Shown here: piece by piece, positions 36,522 through 45,937 of the stretch | Layout: each line of letters begins with the position of its first letter | Position numbering within the stretch: the first letter of the stretch is position 1 | NCBI GenBank assembly: GCA_029256725.1 | Contig: JAQSXJ010000050.1 | Location: forward strand, 1-64,000 | Length of the DNA stretch: 64,000 bases | Direction of reading: 5' to 3' | DNA from: Anaerocolumna sp. | GTDB taxonomy: Bacteria; Bacillota; Clostridia; Lachnospirales; Lachnospiraceae | Program-made: the position numbers and the translations under genes | Notes under the pieces: generated by a model | Seen by the model: the letters and a program-made list of their open reading frames with translations, nothing else | What the model was told of the DNA's origin: nothing | The model's database searches: none

Positions 36522-36589
36522 TCTAATGTAATACTAAATTAAAGTGGATCTAATTTTTAACTTTGAGGGGATTGTTAAAATATAGATAG

Positions 36590-36622
36590 AGAAAAGGCTG
36601 CCGGTTGGCAGCCTTTTCTTAT
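36590..36622 (+). terminator. Intrinsic terminator of the BlaI/BlaR1-like operon
   Basis: A perfect 13-base stem (AGAAAAGGCTGCC / GGCAGCCTTTTCT) with a four-base loop lies 69 bases after the secreted-protein gene. Confidence 0.85.
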
Positions 36623-36758
36623 GTCCTATTATCTGTGATATAAACTTATTTAATTAAAGCAAAACCCATAAAATACTTAGATTATTAATTGCTTGTATAT
36701 ATCCTTTTGTATTATGATAAGCTAAAGTTTTGTCACAGCATATGAGAAAGGAGTCATG

Positions 36759-37391
36759 ATGGAGAAAAAGATTGCAGTATTTTGGGATAAGGATAAGAAT
36801 ATTTCTTCAATGCAGGAAGCCAGTGAACTTGCTGTATATAGTTTTGACAAGGAAAAGTGGTATGCAGAAGAGAGTCTGGATATAACCGGTTTATACGAAG
36901 GAGGAATTGTCAGGGTTCGAAACAAAACTTTTGAGTTGGTTAAGAAGCTTGGGGGCTGCAGGATTATTGCAGGGAAAAATATAACTGGTGTCATATACAA
37001 TATACTTAACAGTGAAGGTTTTATTATATCAGAGCTTAATGTATTTGCAGAAGACGATTTAGAGTACTTATATAGTCAAATTGAAGATCAGTTTAAAGAT
37101 ATGGAAAAAGAGAGGGAAGAAGCGCTGCTTATTCCAACAGCACCATCTGAGACTGAGGAGAAAGGAGATTACTTTTTTGATTTTAGTTTGCTTAAAAATA
37201 CCGGAACGAAGCATTCTTCCAAAAGTACTATTCTTCCCTTTTTAAACAATGCAGACTTTAGAAATCTAGAAATAATCTGTGATCATGTTATGCCCTGGTT
37301 TGAGGAGGAAATGAAAAAGAGAGGGTTGTATTACATAGTAAAAGAAAGAGATGACAAAAAGATTAGCATATTAATAGAGAAGAAAGATTAA
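36759..37391 (+). CDS. AnfO-like (Fe-only nitrogenase accessory protein family) protein
   Basis: Cytoplasmic protein of 210 residues. The start KIAVFWDKD, the GGCRIIAGKNITGVIYNIL block (about 68-86) and the C-terminal ILPFLNN...LEIICDHVMPWFE segment resemble AnfO, the accessory protein of iron-only nitrogenase. No nitrogenase gene is in the window, and AnfO-like proteins also occur in anaerobes away from nitrogenases. The ATG at 36759 has AAGGAG five bases upstream; the ATG just before it is too close. A cofactor-handling role is a guess; family membership is from memory of the motifs. Confidence 0.6.
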   Translation: MEKKIAVFWDKDKNISSMQEASELAVYSFDKEKWYAEESLDITGLYEGGIVRVRNKTFELVKKLGGCRIIAGKNITGVIYNILNSEGFIISELNVFAEDDLEYLYSQIEDQFKDMEKEREEALLIPTAPSETEEKGDYFFDFSLLKNTGTKHSSKSTILPFLNNADFRNLEIICDHVMPWFEEEMKKRGLYYIVKERDDKKISILIEKKD

Positions 37392-37491
37392 CAATATTCA
37401 TGTTCTTCTTATATAAACTGGCACAAATATCTGCGGAGCGAATAAAATGAATTGAGAATGTTACAGTGCTAGGTAATATACAGGAGAATAT

Positions 37492-39210
37492 ATGAATGAT
37501 GAGTATTATTACAATGGGGCAATATCAGGCGTTGGTATCCCCTATGATGATATTAACTGGTACGATGTAGAAGGTTCTCCCTTTGGTTCGGCAGCAGCTT
37601 TTAATGTTATTGTTTTTGGTGATGCCAATAATATAATTGATGTTGAAGGAGCTATGGCAGTTGGAGGTACCTTCTACAGTCCAAGAGGGATAAGTATCGG
37701 TTTCAAAAGAAAAAACGGTCAGGTGGAACTTGGATATTCCCCTGATTTGGTTCGCTTTATGGTAGGTGGCAACACGACTTTTATGGGACCTCTCGTTGTT
37801 GTTGGTCACGTAGTTGGAAACGGCAGCTTTCAAGTAGCAAAAGGAAGTACTTATCTGATTGGTAAAGATGGTACCCCAGATCAAAAACAGGAACTGGCTT
37901 TTCTTTATCAGGCTAATAACGGAAGCAGATATTGGGAACCTTCCGATAAGGGAGATCATTATCTTATATCCAGTTATGACGTTCCTCGTTTCATACCTGC
38001 AAGCAGAATAGAAGCAAATGTTACGTCATTTTTCCAGGATGCAAAGGAAAGCATTGAAGCATATAAAGATTGTATCGAGAACCTGCCGGTAAACGGTACG
38101 ATAACGGATAATTATCATGAATGGATATTAAGAGGGACAGATCCTGTTCAGAATGTATTTTCAGTTGATGTAAGACCTAACGGCATTATCAATAAAGGCC
38201 TTCGTGCTGAAGTTCCTGAGGGAAGTCTTGTTATTGTGCGGATAAGATCAGGTGCTCATGCCCATCTTCAATATGGCGTTATGGGTGAGGAAAGTAAAGC
38301 AAATCATACTATTTATGTATTTGAAGATGCTCAGCAGATTCATATGGAAACACCAGCCGATATCTGGGGAAGTATCTTGGCACCTCAGGCTATGTTCCAC
38401 GGACATCAAACCGGTGGCCATGTCAGCGGTAATGTTGCATTAGGTGGTTTTGCAGTTAATGCAAACAGCGGTTTTGAATTCCATCTCTATCCATTCGTAG
38501 GCGGGTTAGTATGTGGTGCTCCACAGCCAACTCCAATTCCAGCTCCAGCCCCCATTGTTCCGCCAAGACCAACTCCTCCAGCTCAAACAGTACCCGCGCA
38601 GCCAAGGCCTACACCACCGGCACAACCAAGACCCACACCACCGGCGCAGCCAGCACCGGCACAACCAAGGCCTACACCGCCGGTACAACCAAGACCGACA
38701 CCACCCGCGCAGCCAGCACCCGCGCAGCCAAGACCAACACCACCGGCTCGACCAAGACCGACACCACCAGTACAGACTATGCCAGCGATGACTTGTCCTG
38801 TTTGCCCGGAACCACAACCTTGTCCCGCTTGCCCTGAAACGGAACCAGAAATAATACCATTTCCTGTGCCAGTACCAGTACCGATTATTAAGGAACCAAA
38901 ACCGTGTCCTGTTTGCCCTGATATAAAAGAATGCCTTATTACACCTGGAATTATCTTTGGATGTGTCTGGGGTTGCGATTGTCATAAATCACATGAGTGG
39001 GAAGTTAAACTCTATACAGTATGCGATGATTGTAAGAAACTCATTTATTGTGAGAAAATATGTCGTTACGGATGCTTTAAATTTGAAGTACCTTATAACG
39101 GCTGCTATGTTCTGGAAGTATGCCCTGCTGATAAGGCAACAAAACAAAGCTGCTGTAAACCAAAGGTTACTCTTAAAAATATCGGTGTTGCTAATTTTAT
39201 GCTCTGCTAA
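37492..39210 (+). CDS. Choice-of-anchor A domain protein with Pro-rich and Cys-rich tail
   Basis: Protein of 572 residues. Residues 28-330 form a choice-of-anchor A domain (AAFNVIVFGDANN, VEGAMAVGG, IWGSILAPQA, HVSGNVALGGF). Residues about 345-425 are a Pro/Thr/Ala/Gln repeat built on RPTPPAQP. Residues 430-480 repeat CPVCP and CPACP. The last 90 residues form a Cys-rich domain with about 15 cysteines (GCVWGCDCH, CDDCKKLIYCEKICRYGC). Choice-of-anchor A proteins are usually secreted, but no signal peptide and no LPXTG anchor are visible, so it may be built into spore layers from the mother cell (inference). CAGGAGA precedes the ATG. Confidence 0.82.
   Translation: MNDEYYYNGAISGVGIPYDDINWYDVEGSPFGSAAAFNVIVFGDANNIIDVEGAMAVGGTFYSPRGISIGFKRKNGQVELGYSPDLVRFMVGGNTTFMGPLVVVGHVVGNGSFQVAKGSTYLIGKDGTPDQKQELAFLYQANNGSRYWEPSDKGDHYLISSYDVPRFIPASRIEANVTSFFQDAKESIEAYKDCIENLPVNGTITDNYHEWILRGTDPVQNVFSVDVRPNGIINKGLRAEVPEGSLVIVRIRSGAHAHLQYGVMGEESKANHTIYVFEDAQQIHMETPADIWGSILAPQAMFHGHQTGGHVSGNVALGGFAVNANSGFEFHLYPFVGGLVCGAPQPTPIPAPAPIVPPRPTPPAQTVPAQPRPTPPAQPRPTPPAQPAPAQPRPTPPVQPRPTPPAQPAPAQPRPTPPARPRPTPPVQTMPAMTCPVCPEPQPCPACPETEPEIIPFPVPVPVPIIKEPKPCPVCPDIKECLITPGIIFGCVWGCDCHKSHEWEVKLYTVCDDCKKLIYCEKICRYGCFKFEVPYNGCYVLEVCPADKATKQSCCKPKVTLKNIGVANFMLC
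38561..38780. repeat. In-gene repeat encoding the Pro-rich linker
   Basis: GC-richer imperfect repeats of 15-21 bases (variants of CCAAGACCAACACCACCGG) encode the RPTPPAQP units of the choice-of-anchor A protein. Long antisense frames here, rich in Trp and Arg, are by-products of the repeat. Confidence 0.85.
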
Positions 39211-39215
39211 TATTA

Positions 39216-39258
39216 AATCTGCTGTTCCAGAAATAAATCAAAGGAACAGCAGATTTTC
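39216..39258. terminator. Bidirectional terminator
   Basis: A perfect 13-base stem (AATCTGCTGTTCC / GGAACAGCAGATT) lies between convergent genes and has T or A runs on both sides. Confidence 0.8.
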
Positions 39259-39259
39259 A

Positions 39260-39739
39260 TTAGTTAGTATTTGTAGTTAATCTTTTTCCGGTAATAGAGT
39301 GTACTTTTAATTTAAAAACGGCCACACCTTCCAGAGCTTTATCGGAGAAAGTGAAAGAGGAATCATCAGAATACTGGCGCATTAAGAGTGTCAATGCTTC
39401 TCGTTTTTCTTCCGTGTCCAATATAATTATCTCACCATTACCGCATACGCTTTCAAATTCCATGGTATATTTACAGGCTACATCATCAACAATCAATTTA
39501 TGAGAACAGTCCATCTCAAAAGCTGCATGATTGTTTTTCTCAATCAGGTCAAGCTTTAAACCTTTCTTGGCTCCATGAAAATAAAATTCTATATTGTCTT
39601 CATCATAGGTGCATCCAAAATTCAAAGGAACAATGTACGGATAATCTTCATGAAAGAGAGCGATCCTCATTGCATCACATTTTTTGATAATGGAAAAAAT
39701 ATCGTTTATATCAGTTATTTCTCTGTCTTTTCTTCTCAT
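39260..39739 (-). CDS. Pyridoxamine 5'-phosphate oxidase family protein (NimA-like flavin-binding)
   Basis: Protein of 159 residues with the split-barrel flavin-binding fold. The MRRKDREITD start, ALFHEDYPYIVPLNFG, IEFYFHGAKKGLKLDLI and CDSHKLI-like (here DCSHKLIV) blocks match the NimA/pyridoxamine oxidase-like group common in Clostridia. It likely binds FMN or heme and has a reductase or stress role; the substrate is unknown. AGGGAGG precedes the ATG on the minus strand. It stands alone; the 350 bases upstream up to the GH2 gene are AT-rich, with no gene seen. Confidence 0.88.
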   Translation of the reverse strand: MRRKDREITDINDIFSIIKKCDAMRIALFHEDYPYIVPLNFGCTYDEDNIEFYFHGAKKGLKLDLIEKNNHAAFEMDCSHKLIVDDVACKYTMEFESVCGNGEIIILDTEEKREALTLLMRQYSDDSSFTFSDKALEGVAVFKLKVHSITGKRLTTNTN

Positions 39740-40091
39740 GGTTCCTCCCTATTTCCACCATCTGTGCCGGATGTTCCATCACAGTGTGAAACTCTTTGTT
39801 AGTACACTCATTAGACCTATTCCAAGCATACTTGTGTTACTGCTCCTATAAGAAGCGTGAAATTCTTTAACTAACACACTATCACAAAACCTCAAAATTT
39901 TAAAGTATTAGTTTAATTTTTTTAGGGAAGAGTATAATATAAAAGTATGAAAAAATCAGAAAGTATGTGCTATACTAAGTTTTGTATGAATTAACTGGTG
40001 TTACTGAGAAAGGTTAAATATAAGAAGCGCTGGCTTAGCTGAAGCTCAATTTAAAGTACATATTAGAGAATTGCCTGAAAGTGAGGTTGCC

Positions 40092-41885
40092 ATGGCAGTA
40101 AATGATTTTATAAAGATGTTTTTACTAAAAAATAAGAAAACTACAGCAAATCAGCTATATACAACTTGGGGAAAAGCTCTGAAAAAAAATGAAGTGCTAA
40201 AGGAGTATCCAAGGCCTCAGCTGAAAAGAGAGAATTATAAGATTTTAAATGGGCAATGGAATTATGCGATAACGGACAATAACAGGTTACCCAGTCATTA
40301 TGACGGGCGTATCCTGGTTCCATTTTCACCAGAAAGTGCACTATCCGGTGTCAACAGACAAGTAATGCCCAAGGATTATCTCTGGTATGAAAGAAAAATT
40401 ACCATAAAGGATATAAGAGCAGGCCATCGATTACTGCTTCATTTTGGTGCAGTAGATCAATATGCCAGAGTTTATGTCAATAAGAAAAAGGCTGCCAGTC
40501 ACTTGGGAGGTTATCTGCCCTTTACAGTTGATATAACGGATCTCCTGGTTAAAGGAAAAAATCAGATAATTGTTATGGTTCGTGATACCAGTGATACTTC
40601 TTACCACAGCAGAGGAAAGCAAAAATTGCATAGAGGCGGAATGTTCTATACGGCTCAAAGTGGTATTTGGCAGACAGTCTGGATGGAATGGGTACCTGAA
40701 TATTATATAAAAGACCTTAAACTTACACCATTGTATGATGAGGCAAGACTTCAGATTGAGATTCAGATGAATCAATTAAAGGAAGGGCCGGATATTCCGA
40801 TATGGCTTCAGATTACCGATAAAGGTGAGATTATTGCAAGCCTTGAAGTCGTGGGGAATAAATTTCTGGTTCCAATTAACAGCTTTACTCCCTGGACTCC
40901 CGAGAATCCGCATTTGTACGGTTTAACTTTAATGGTAGGTGAGGACAAAGTTGACAGTTATTTTGCCATGAGAAAAATCGAAGTTAAAAAGGATAAGGAA
41001 GGAATCCCAAGGATATTCTTAAACGGAGAAGCATATTTTCAAAACGGGGTACTGGACCAGGGTTATTGGCCTGATGGACTCTATACGGCTCCCAGTGATG
41101 AAGCTATGATTTACGATATAATGACCATGAAGAACTTAGGTTTTAACATGTTAAGAAAACATATTAAGATAGAACCTTTAAGGTGGTACTATCATTGTGA
41201 CCGACTGGGAATGCTGGTATGGCAGGATATGGTAAACGGTGGTGAAAGTTATAACATGCTGCTGTTAGGCTATCTGCCGAACTTTTTCCCAAGACTGGCT
41301 GAAAGAATCAAAGACGACTGGTATCCTTTCTTCTCCAGGTTAAATGCAAAAGGAAGACAGGACTGGAAAAATGACTGTGCTGGCACCATTGAACTGTTAT
41401 ACAATTCTCCCAGTGTCGTAGTATGGGTTCCCTTTAATGAGGGCTGGGGACAGTTTAATGCAGAAGAGGCAGTAGAATTAATCAGAGCGATGGACTCAAC
41501 CAGACTAATTGATCAGGCAAGCGGCTGGTTCGATCAAAAGGGAGGAGACTTTAAGAGTATCCACAACTATTTTAGGAGATTACGAATTGTGCCTGAGAAA
41601 AGGGCAATAGTCTTATCGGAGTTCGCAGGCTTTGCCTGTCCCATTCCTGACCACATGTATTCCAAGGAAATCTATGGCTATAAGATATACCGCAATAGAA
41701 AAAACTTTGAAAAAGCTATCAGGAAACTATACCAAAAAGAGGTACCTGATTTTATAAAGGAGGGACTCTCTGCAACTGTATTTACTCAGTTGTCAGATGT
41801 GGAAGAGGAGATAAACGGTCTTTTAACCTATGACAGAAAAGTGTTAAAGGTAAAGAAATTACCCAATATTACAAATAAGTCCTAA
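40092..41885 (+). CDS. GH2 family glycoside hydrolase
   Basis: Retaining beta-glycosidase of 597 residues in GH2. An N-terminal jelly roll (about 30-190) carries the sugar-binding block, an Ig-like domain follows, and the barrel from about 300 has acid/base Glu450 in FNEGWGQ and nucleophile Glu510 in LSEFAGF. This short form lacks the extra C-terminal domains of LacZ and is closer to beta-glucuronidase-size enzymes. No signal peptide is seen. I chose the ATG at 40092 (TGAGGT upstream); a TTG at 40071 also lies in frame. The specificity is open. Confidence 0.9.
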   Translation: MAVNDFIKMFLLKNKKTTANQLYTTWGKALKKNEVLKEYPRPQLKRENYKILNGQWNYAITDNNRLPSHYDGRILVPFSPESALSGVNRQVMPKDYLWYERKITIKDIRAGHRLLLHFGAVDQYARVYVNKKKAASHLGGYLPFTVDITDLLVKGKNQIIVMVRDTSDTSYHSRGKQKLHRGGMFYTAQSGIWQTVWMEWVPEYYIKDLKLTPLYDEARLQIEIQMNQLKEGPDIPIWLQITDKGEIIASLEVVGNKFLVPINSFTPWTPENPHLYGLTLMVGEDKVDSYFAMRKIEVKKDKEGIPRIFLNGEAYFQNGVLDQGYWPDGLYTAPSDEAMIYDIMTMKNLGFNMLRKHIKIEPLRWYYHCDRLGMLVWQDMVNGGESYNMLLLGYLPNFFPRLAERIKDDWYPFFSRLNAKGRQDWKNDCAGTIELLYNSPSVVVWVPFNEGWGQFNAEEAVELIRAMDSTRLIDQASGWFDQKGGDFKSIHNYFRRLRIVPEKRAIVLSEFAGFACPIPDHMYSKEIYGYKIYRNRKNFEKAIRKLYQKEVPDFIKEGLSATVFTQLSDVEEEINGLLTYDRKVLKVKKLPNITNKS

Positions 41886-41909
41886 TAAAATAGTAACAAT
41901 GATATACAC

Positions 41910-41945
41910 AAAAACGGACGCTCAATATTAGCGTCCGTTTTTCCT
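41910..41945. terminator. Bidirectional terminator
   Basis: A perfect 13-base stem (AAAAACGGACGCT / AGCGTCCGTTTTT) with a seven-base loop lies between the convergent GH2 and PmbA genes. Confidence 0.9.
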
Positions 41946-42029
41946 TCTGACCAGGTGTTTTTTCACACCGAAGCAAATTCTGTTCCAGAAAGTCTGGTAT
42001 TGTTTCAAAACCGATAGGGTAATATTGTT

Positions 42030-43304
42030 CTATATACCGGCTACATTTACTTTCGCAAAGGCTACTGCAAAAGGACCTTCATAACCTTTTTCTTTCTGTA
42101 ATTCAGTAGAAAGGGTTAGATTTCCCTGGGTATCTAAGATACTGCCGTTAATGGAACCGCCTGTTACAGGAGTTACGGTTTCACCGTCACAAAGGAAGGC
42201 TAAGCGAATTTCACCGCCAAAGTGGCCGGAGAAACTATCCATTTGAAAGTCTGAGAAGTTAACAACATGAAGGTATTTCCCCTTTTTCATGTCTTCAAAG
42301 CTCTTACTTCCTTTTGCTACTTTTATATGTGAATAGATGCCGGTAGGCTCAGTATTCAGATAATAAGAGAAACGACTGTTGCCATGAAGGGTATTTAATT
42401 CTCCATTTGTAATCAAAGCACGGTCAGTCATTTTAATACCTTCACCGCTGTAGGGATCTTTTGCAATAAGATCAATGGAGATAAGATCTCCTGCTACAGT
42501 ATCACCCTGTACTTTCACACCTTTGGTATAATTGGAATAACCGGGATATACCATTGAAGCAGAGGAACGATCAATATAATAATCAAATATTGTACTAACA
42601 AAGGGACCGGATATGATTACATTATATTCGCCGCTCTCTGGGGCTGTTGTAGCTGCTGCTCTTGCTTTGGTAGTTTCAAGTGTATACTTGACCTTAGCCT
42701 TTAAGGCTTCTGTATCCGGTTCATCATAGTAGAAACTTTGATAGGTCTCAACATCCTGAGGAGTGGGGCACTGAGCTACGAATTCGCCTTTTGCTGCAAA
42801 TTTGATATAAGAAGCATCCACGCCTTCTGAATTTAAGATATGTACGGTAGATTTCTCTAGGAATACTTCTGCGGAATTAAGATATACGTCCTCCTTCATA
42901 TCCTCAGCAAAAAGAGCTTCTGTTATTTGTTTAGCATTTTCAGCAAGAGTTTTCGCAGACAGCGTTGAGGTGGAGGGAAGGAAATCTTCCTTTTGTCCCT
43001 TTGGCAGTTCATAAAAAGCATTGCTTACGAAGGAGGCTGCATAATAGGCCTCCTTAATGGTTTCTTCTATTTCTTCTGCTGTCATTCCATTATAGATTCC
43101 GATAGCTGAAGAGCCTCTCATTTTCTTACCGTCTTTTTCAAAATCCCTGTACACAGTGAGGGAGTAATCGTGAACCTTTTTTTCTCTTCTGATATCCAGC
43201 TTTTTGCGGATAAAAAACAGCTCAACACTTTCTGTTGTTTCTTCATTTATAAGATAATGCCCTATATTATTTTTCTGTAAGGCATGAAGTATTCTATCAA
43301 GCAC
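42030..43304 (-). CDS. pmbA: TldD/PmbA family protein, PmbA (TldE) subunit
   Basis: Protein of 424 residues, the non-zinc-binding partner of the TldD/TldE protease. It has the two-domain layout of the family and ends in a beta-rich region (FSDFQMDSFSGHFGGEIRLA) but lacks HExxxH. TldD/TldE degrades unfolded or peptide substrates, for instance the leader of microcin B17 in E. coli. The start codon is a GTG at 43304 with AAAGGA upstream. It follows tldD by 42 bases in the same operon. Confidence 0.88.
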   Translation of the reverse strand: MLDRILHALQKNNIGHYLINEETTESVELFFIRKKLDIRREKKVHDYSLTVYRDFEKDGKKMRGSSAIGIYNGMTAEEIEETIKEAYYAASFVSNAFYELPKGQKEDFLPSTSTLSAKTLAENAKQITEALFAEDMKEDVYLNSAEVFLEKSTVHILNSEGVDASYIKFAAKGEFVAQCPTPQDVETYQSFYYDEPDTEALKAKVKYTLETTKARAAATTAPESGEYNVIISGPFVSTIFDYYIDRSSASMVYPGYSNYTKGVKVQGDTVAGDLISIDLIAKDPYSGEGIKMTDRALITNGELNTLHGNSRFSYYLNTEPTGIYSHIKVAKGSKSFEDMKKGKYLHVVNFSDFQMDSFSGHFGGEIRLAFLCDGETVTPVTGGSINGSILDTQGNLTLSTELQKEKGYEGPFAVAFAKVNVAGI

Positions 43305-43346
43305 AGTTTTATTTCCTTTCTATTTTTAATCTGTTCTTTTAAGAAA

Positions 43347-44777
43347 TTATCCAAGACGGATCTTAGCTTTTATATAAGGGCCGCCATCGGATACCTTAAC
43401 CCATTCCTTATAACCTTTACCGCAGAAGCCGCCGCCTCCTAATTCTAGTTCCTCAGAGATCATAGTAATGGATTTTAACAGGTCAGGAACATACCCTGTG
43501 AGGACAATGGGGGAGAATATCTTACCGGTTAATTTACCGTCTTTAATCTCCTTTGCCACGTTAACCATACACTGGATACCCCAGTTCTTAGGGTCTTCCA
43601 TACCACTGCTTGGATTGTCCAGTAAAAAGCCATCTTTGATGGAAGCAATCATATCTTCTACTTTATCGTTGCCGGCCTCAAAGAAGGTATTGGTCATTCG
43701 GGTATAGGCTTTTCTCTCATAACTTTGTCTCCTGCCGTTTCCGGTAGGTTCGGTACCAAGATACATGGCACTCTGGCTGTCACTGATACCTCTCTTTAAG
43801 ATACCTTTTTCAATTACTACGGTATCCTTTGCAGGAATGCCCTCATCATCGAAGAAATAGGTGGCGGTTTCTTTTGCTGCGGCACCACCGTCACGCATGG
43901 TGATAAGAGGGGAGGCAACATATTCACCTATGTATTTTTCAGCAAGAGCACGTTTCTTAACGAACATATCCATCTCAACACCATGTCCGAAAGCTTCGTG
44001 TACAATCATTCCGGTAACCTCCGGTGTACAGATGCATTCATATTCACCTGGTGTTATAGGCTCACTCTCAAGTAAAGCAAGAGCGGAATCTGCTGTTACT
44101 TGTAATCCGGCTTTCATATCCTTTAAGATTTCGCTGCCTCCAAGGTTAGAGTAACCTTTGAAGTAATATTTGATTTCTTCGCCTTTTGATACCATAACCA
44201 TGGTAGTTCCGGTAGTCCAGAGAACATTTTGCTCCATGTCTTTATTACGGGAAAGAAATAGCTTATGATACTCCTGATATCTAAGACCAGTAGAGCAGTC
44301 AAGGATGGAGGGGTTATATTCCCGGCCTTCGTCGCTAAGAGAGGTTAATAGTGATATAATCTTTTCACTGCCAAGATCAGAAAGGCTTTCCATATATTCT
44401 GTGCTCTCGCAAAAAGTCATAGGTTCATCAGCTAATGCTTCATAAGATATGACTTCGGTACCATCAGGCAAGGAGTCCTTAAGTGGAATTAAGCTGGCAT
44501 CGATTTTCTCTTCGATTTCCTTTAAGAGAGCCTCGGAGATATCGTTAAAGGAATATTCACCATAACTGCTGCCGTCATAAACCTTAGCAACAAATCCTCT
44601 ACCGCTTAGAATTGCATCTTCAGAGATTACAGTTCCGCGTTTTGATACATTGTAGGTCATGGCTTTGGAGTCAGAAGCCAGGATGGAAACATAACTGTAT
44701 TTGGCTAGAAGCCTGTTTAACAGCTCTTTTAGACAAGGTTTCACCTGCTTCAGATAATTACTGGATTGTACTTTCAT
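43347..44777 (-). CDS. tldD: TldD family metalloprotease subunit
   Basis: Zinc-binding subunit of 476 residues. The HEAFGH motif (HExxxH, in IVHEAFGHGVE) is at about residue 250, with GGGGFCGKG near the C-terminus. It forms a heterodimer with PmbA, encoded 42 bases downstream, acting in the cytoplasm. I chose the ATG at 44777 because AAAGGA stands six bases upstream; an in-frame ATG at 44810 adds eleven residues without a good site. No peptide-precursor gene that would suggest a RiPP role is adjacent. Confidence 0.92.
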   Translation of the reverse strand: MKVQSSNYLKQVKPCLKELLNRLLAKYSYVSILASDSKAMTYNVSKRGTVISEDAILSGRGFVAKVYDGSSYGEYSFNDISEALLKEIEEKIDASLIPLKDSLPDGTEVISYEALADEPMTFCESTEYMESLSDLGSEKIISLLTSLSDEGREYNPSILDCSTGLRYQEYHKLFLSRNKDMEQNVLWTTGTTMVMVSKGEEIKYYFKGYSNLGGSEILKDMKAGLQVTADSALALLESEPITPGEYECICTPEVTGMIVHEAFGHGVEMDMFVKKRALAEKYIGEYVASPLITMRDGGAAAKETATYFFDDEGIPAKDTVVIEKGILKRGISDSQSAMYLGTEPTGNGRRQSYERKAYTRMTNTFFEAGNDKVEDMIASIKDGFLLDNPSSGMEDPKNWGIQCMVNVAKEIKDGKLTGKIFSPIVLTGYVPDLLKSITMISEELELGGGGFCGKGYKEWVKVSDGGPYIKAKIRLG

Positions 44778-44900
44778 AATTAATCCTTTCATATTTCGAT
44801 TTACCTTCACTCTTTCTGGAATCTCTAATTAAAGTCTAATACTCATCTTAGAGCTCTTCTTAGTGAAGAAGATTTCAATTCTTTCTGTACAACATACTCG

Positions 44901-44956
44901 AACGGGCTGGTGCAGAAGTATTAGCTCTCTGCCACAGCCCGTTTGGGATGTTTTTT
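44901..44956. terminator. Hairpin between tldD and the aldo/keto reductase gene
   Basis: AACGGGCTGGTGCAG pairs with CTGCCACAGCCCGTT with a small internal mismatch. It lies downstream of the reductase gene on the minus strand. A T-run is present only on the + strand side, eight bases away, so termination strength is uncertain. Confidence 0.6.
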
Positions 44957-45004
44957 ACTCTTATATTATAAGTAGAGTGGGATAAAATGTCAACGTTTCC
45001 TGTA

Positions 45005-45856
45005 TTAGAAAGTCGCTGTGTCCGGGTTGGTAGCTGTACCGCAGCAATCAGTCAATCCGGCTATTAAGGCAACATCTTCATTGGTAAGTGTGAAATCAAA
45101 TACATCTGTGTTTTCTTTTATACGAGAAGGGGTAACAGATTTCGGTAAGGGTAAGTAACCCATCTGTAGGCTCCAGCGAATACCGATTTGAGCAATTGTC
45201 TTACCATATTTCTGTGACAGTTGCTGCATGGCAGGTACGGAAAAAATCTTACCGGTTCCTAAGGGACTGTAGGCCTCCAGTAAAATATCATGACTCTTGC
45301 AGTAGGCAGCCAGCTCATCCTGGGTAAGACCGGGGCATAAACGAATCTGATTTATGGCAGGTTTTACAGTGGCAGTCTCCAGCAGAGCATCAATATGATG
45401 AGGGAGGAAATTACTGATACCAATGGCTTTGATCTTACCTTCTTCGTAGAACTCCTCCATGGCTTTCCAGCTTCCGGCATTGGCACTTTTCCAGATATCT
45501 CTGAATTTTATCGGGTTAGGCCAGTGGATCAGATAGAGATCCAGATAGTCGGTATCAAGGTTCTTAAGGGTAGTTAGAAATGCTTCTCTGGTTGCCTCAT
45601 AACCATGAAAGGCATTGTTCAGCTTACTGGTGATAAAGATATCCTCACGTTTAAGACCGGAATCCTTTATCGCGCGGCCTACACTGGGTTCATTGCCGTA
45701 CATGGCTGCCGTATCTATATGCCTGTATCCGCTTTCCAAAGCTGCCTTAACGGATTCGTAGGCAACATCACCCTCCGGTGTCTGCCAGGTTCCAAAACCA
45801 ATGCAGGGAATTTTTAATCCATTATTTAATTCATAAGTATCTGTTAAACTTTTCAT
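45005..45856 (-). CDS. Aldo/keto reductase
   Basis: NAD(P)H-dependent (alpha/beta)8 reductase of 283 residues. The catalytic tetrad is visible: Asp and Tyr in DTAAMYGNE, Lys in FITSKLNN and His in YLIHWPNP. ALGVSNF-like (IGISNFLPHH) and PLPKSVTPSRIKEN blocks confirm the family. It resembles the 2,5-diketogluconate/glyoxal reductase group (YvgN type). The ATG at 45856 has AAAGGAG upstream. A MerR-type promoter precedes it, pointing to induction by electrophilic aldehydes or a similar stress. Confidence 0.92.
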   Translation of the reverse strand: MKSLTDTYELNNGLKIPCIGFGTWQTPEGDVAYESVKAALESGYRHIDTAAMYGNEPSVGRAIKDSGLKREDIFITSKLNNAFHGYEATREAFLTTLKNLDTDYLDLYLIHWPNPIKFRDIWKSANAGSWKAMEEFYEEGKIKAIGISNFLPHHIDALLETATVKPAINQIRLCPGLTQDELAAYCKSHDILLEAYSPLGTGKIFSVPAMQQLSQKYGKTIAQIGIRWSLQMGYLPLPKSVTPSRIKENTDVFDFTLTNEDVALIAGLTDCCGTATNPDTATF

Positions 45857-45937
45857 ATTCTTTGCTCCTTTCAATGACTGTAATTTTTCAATTGTATTTT
45901 AATAAGTTCATAAGTAGCTTATGTATTTTACATCTTC

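Noticed and set aside
38506-38985. Long antisense frame rich in Trp, Arg and Cys
   Set aside because: It is the complement of the Pro-rich linker and the CPVCP repeats of the choice-of-anchor A gene; it has no ribosome site and no independent features.
42030-44777. RiPP cluster around the TldD/PmbA pair
   Set aside because: No precursor peptide, cyclodehydratase or exporter gene lies next to the pair, so it is treated as the housekeeping protease.
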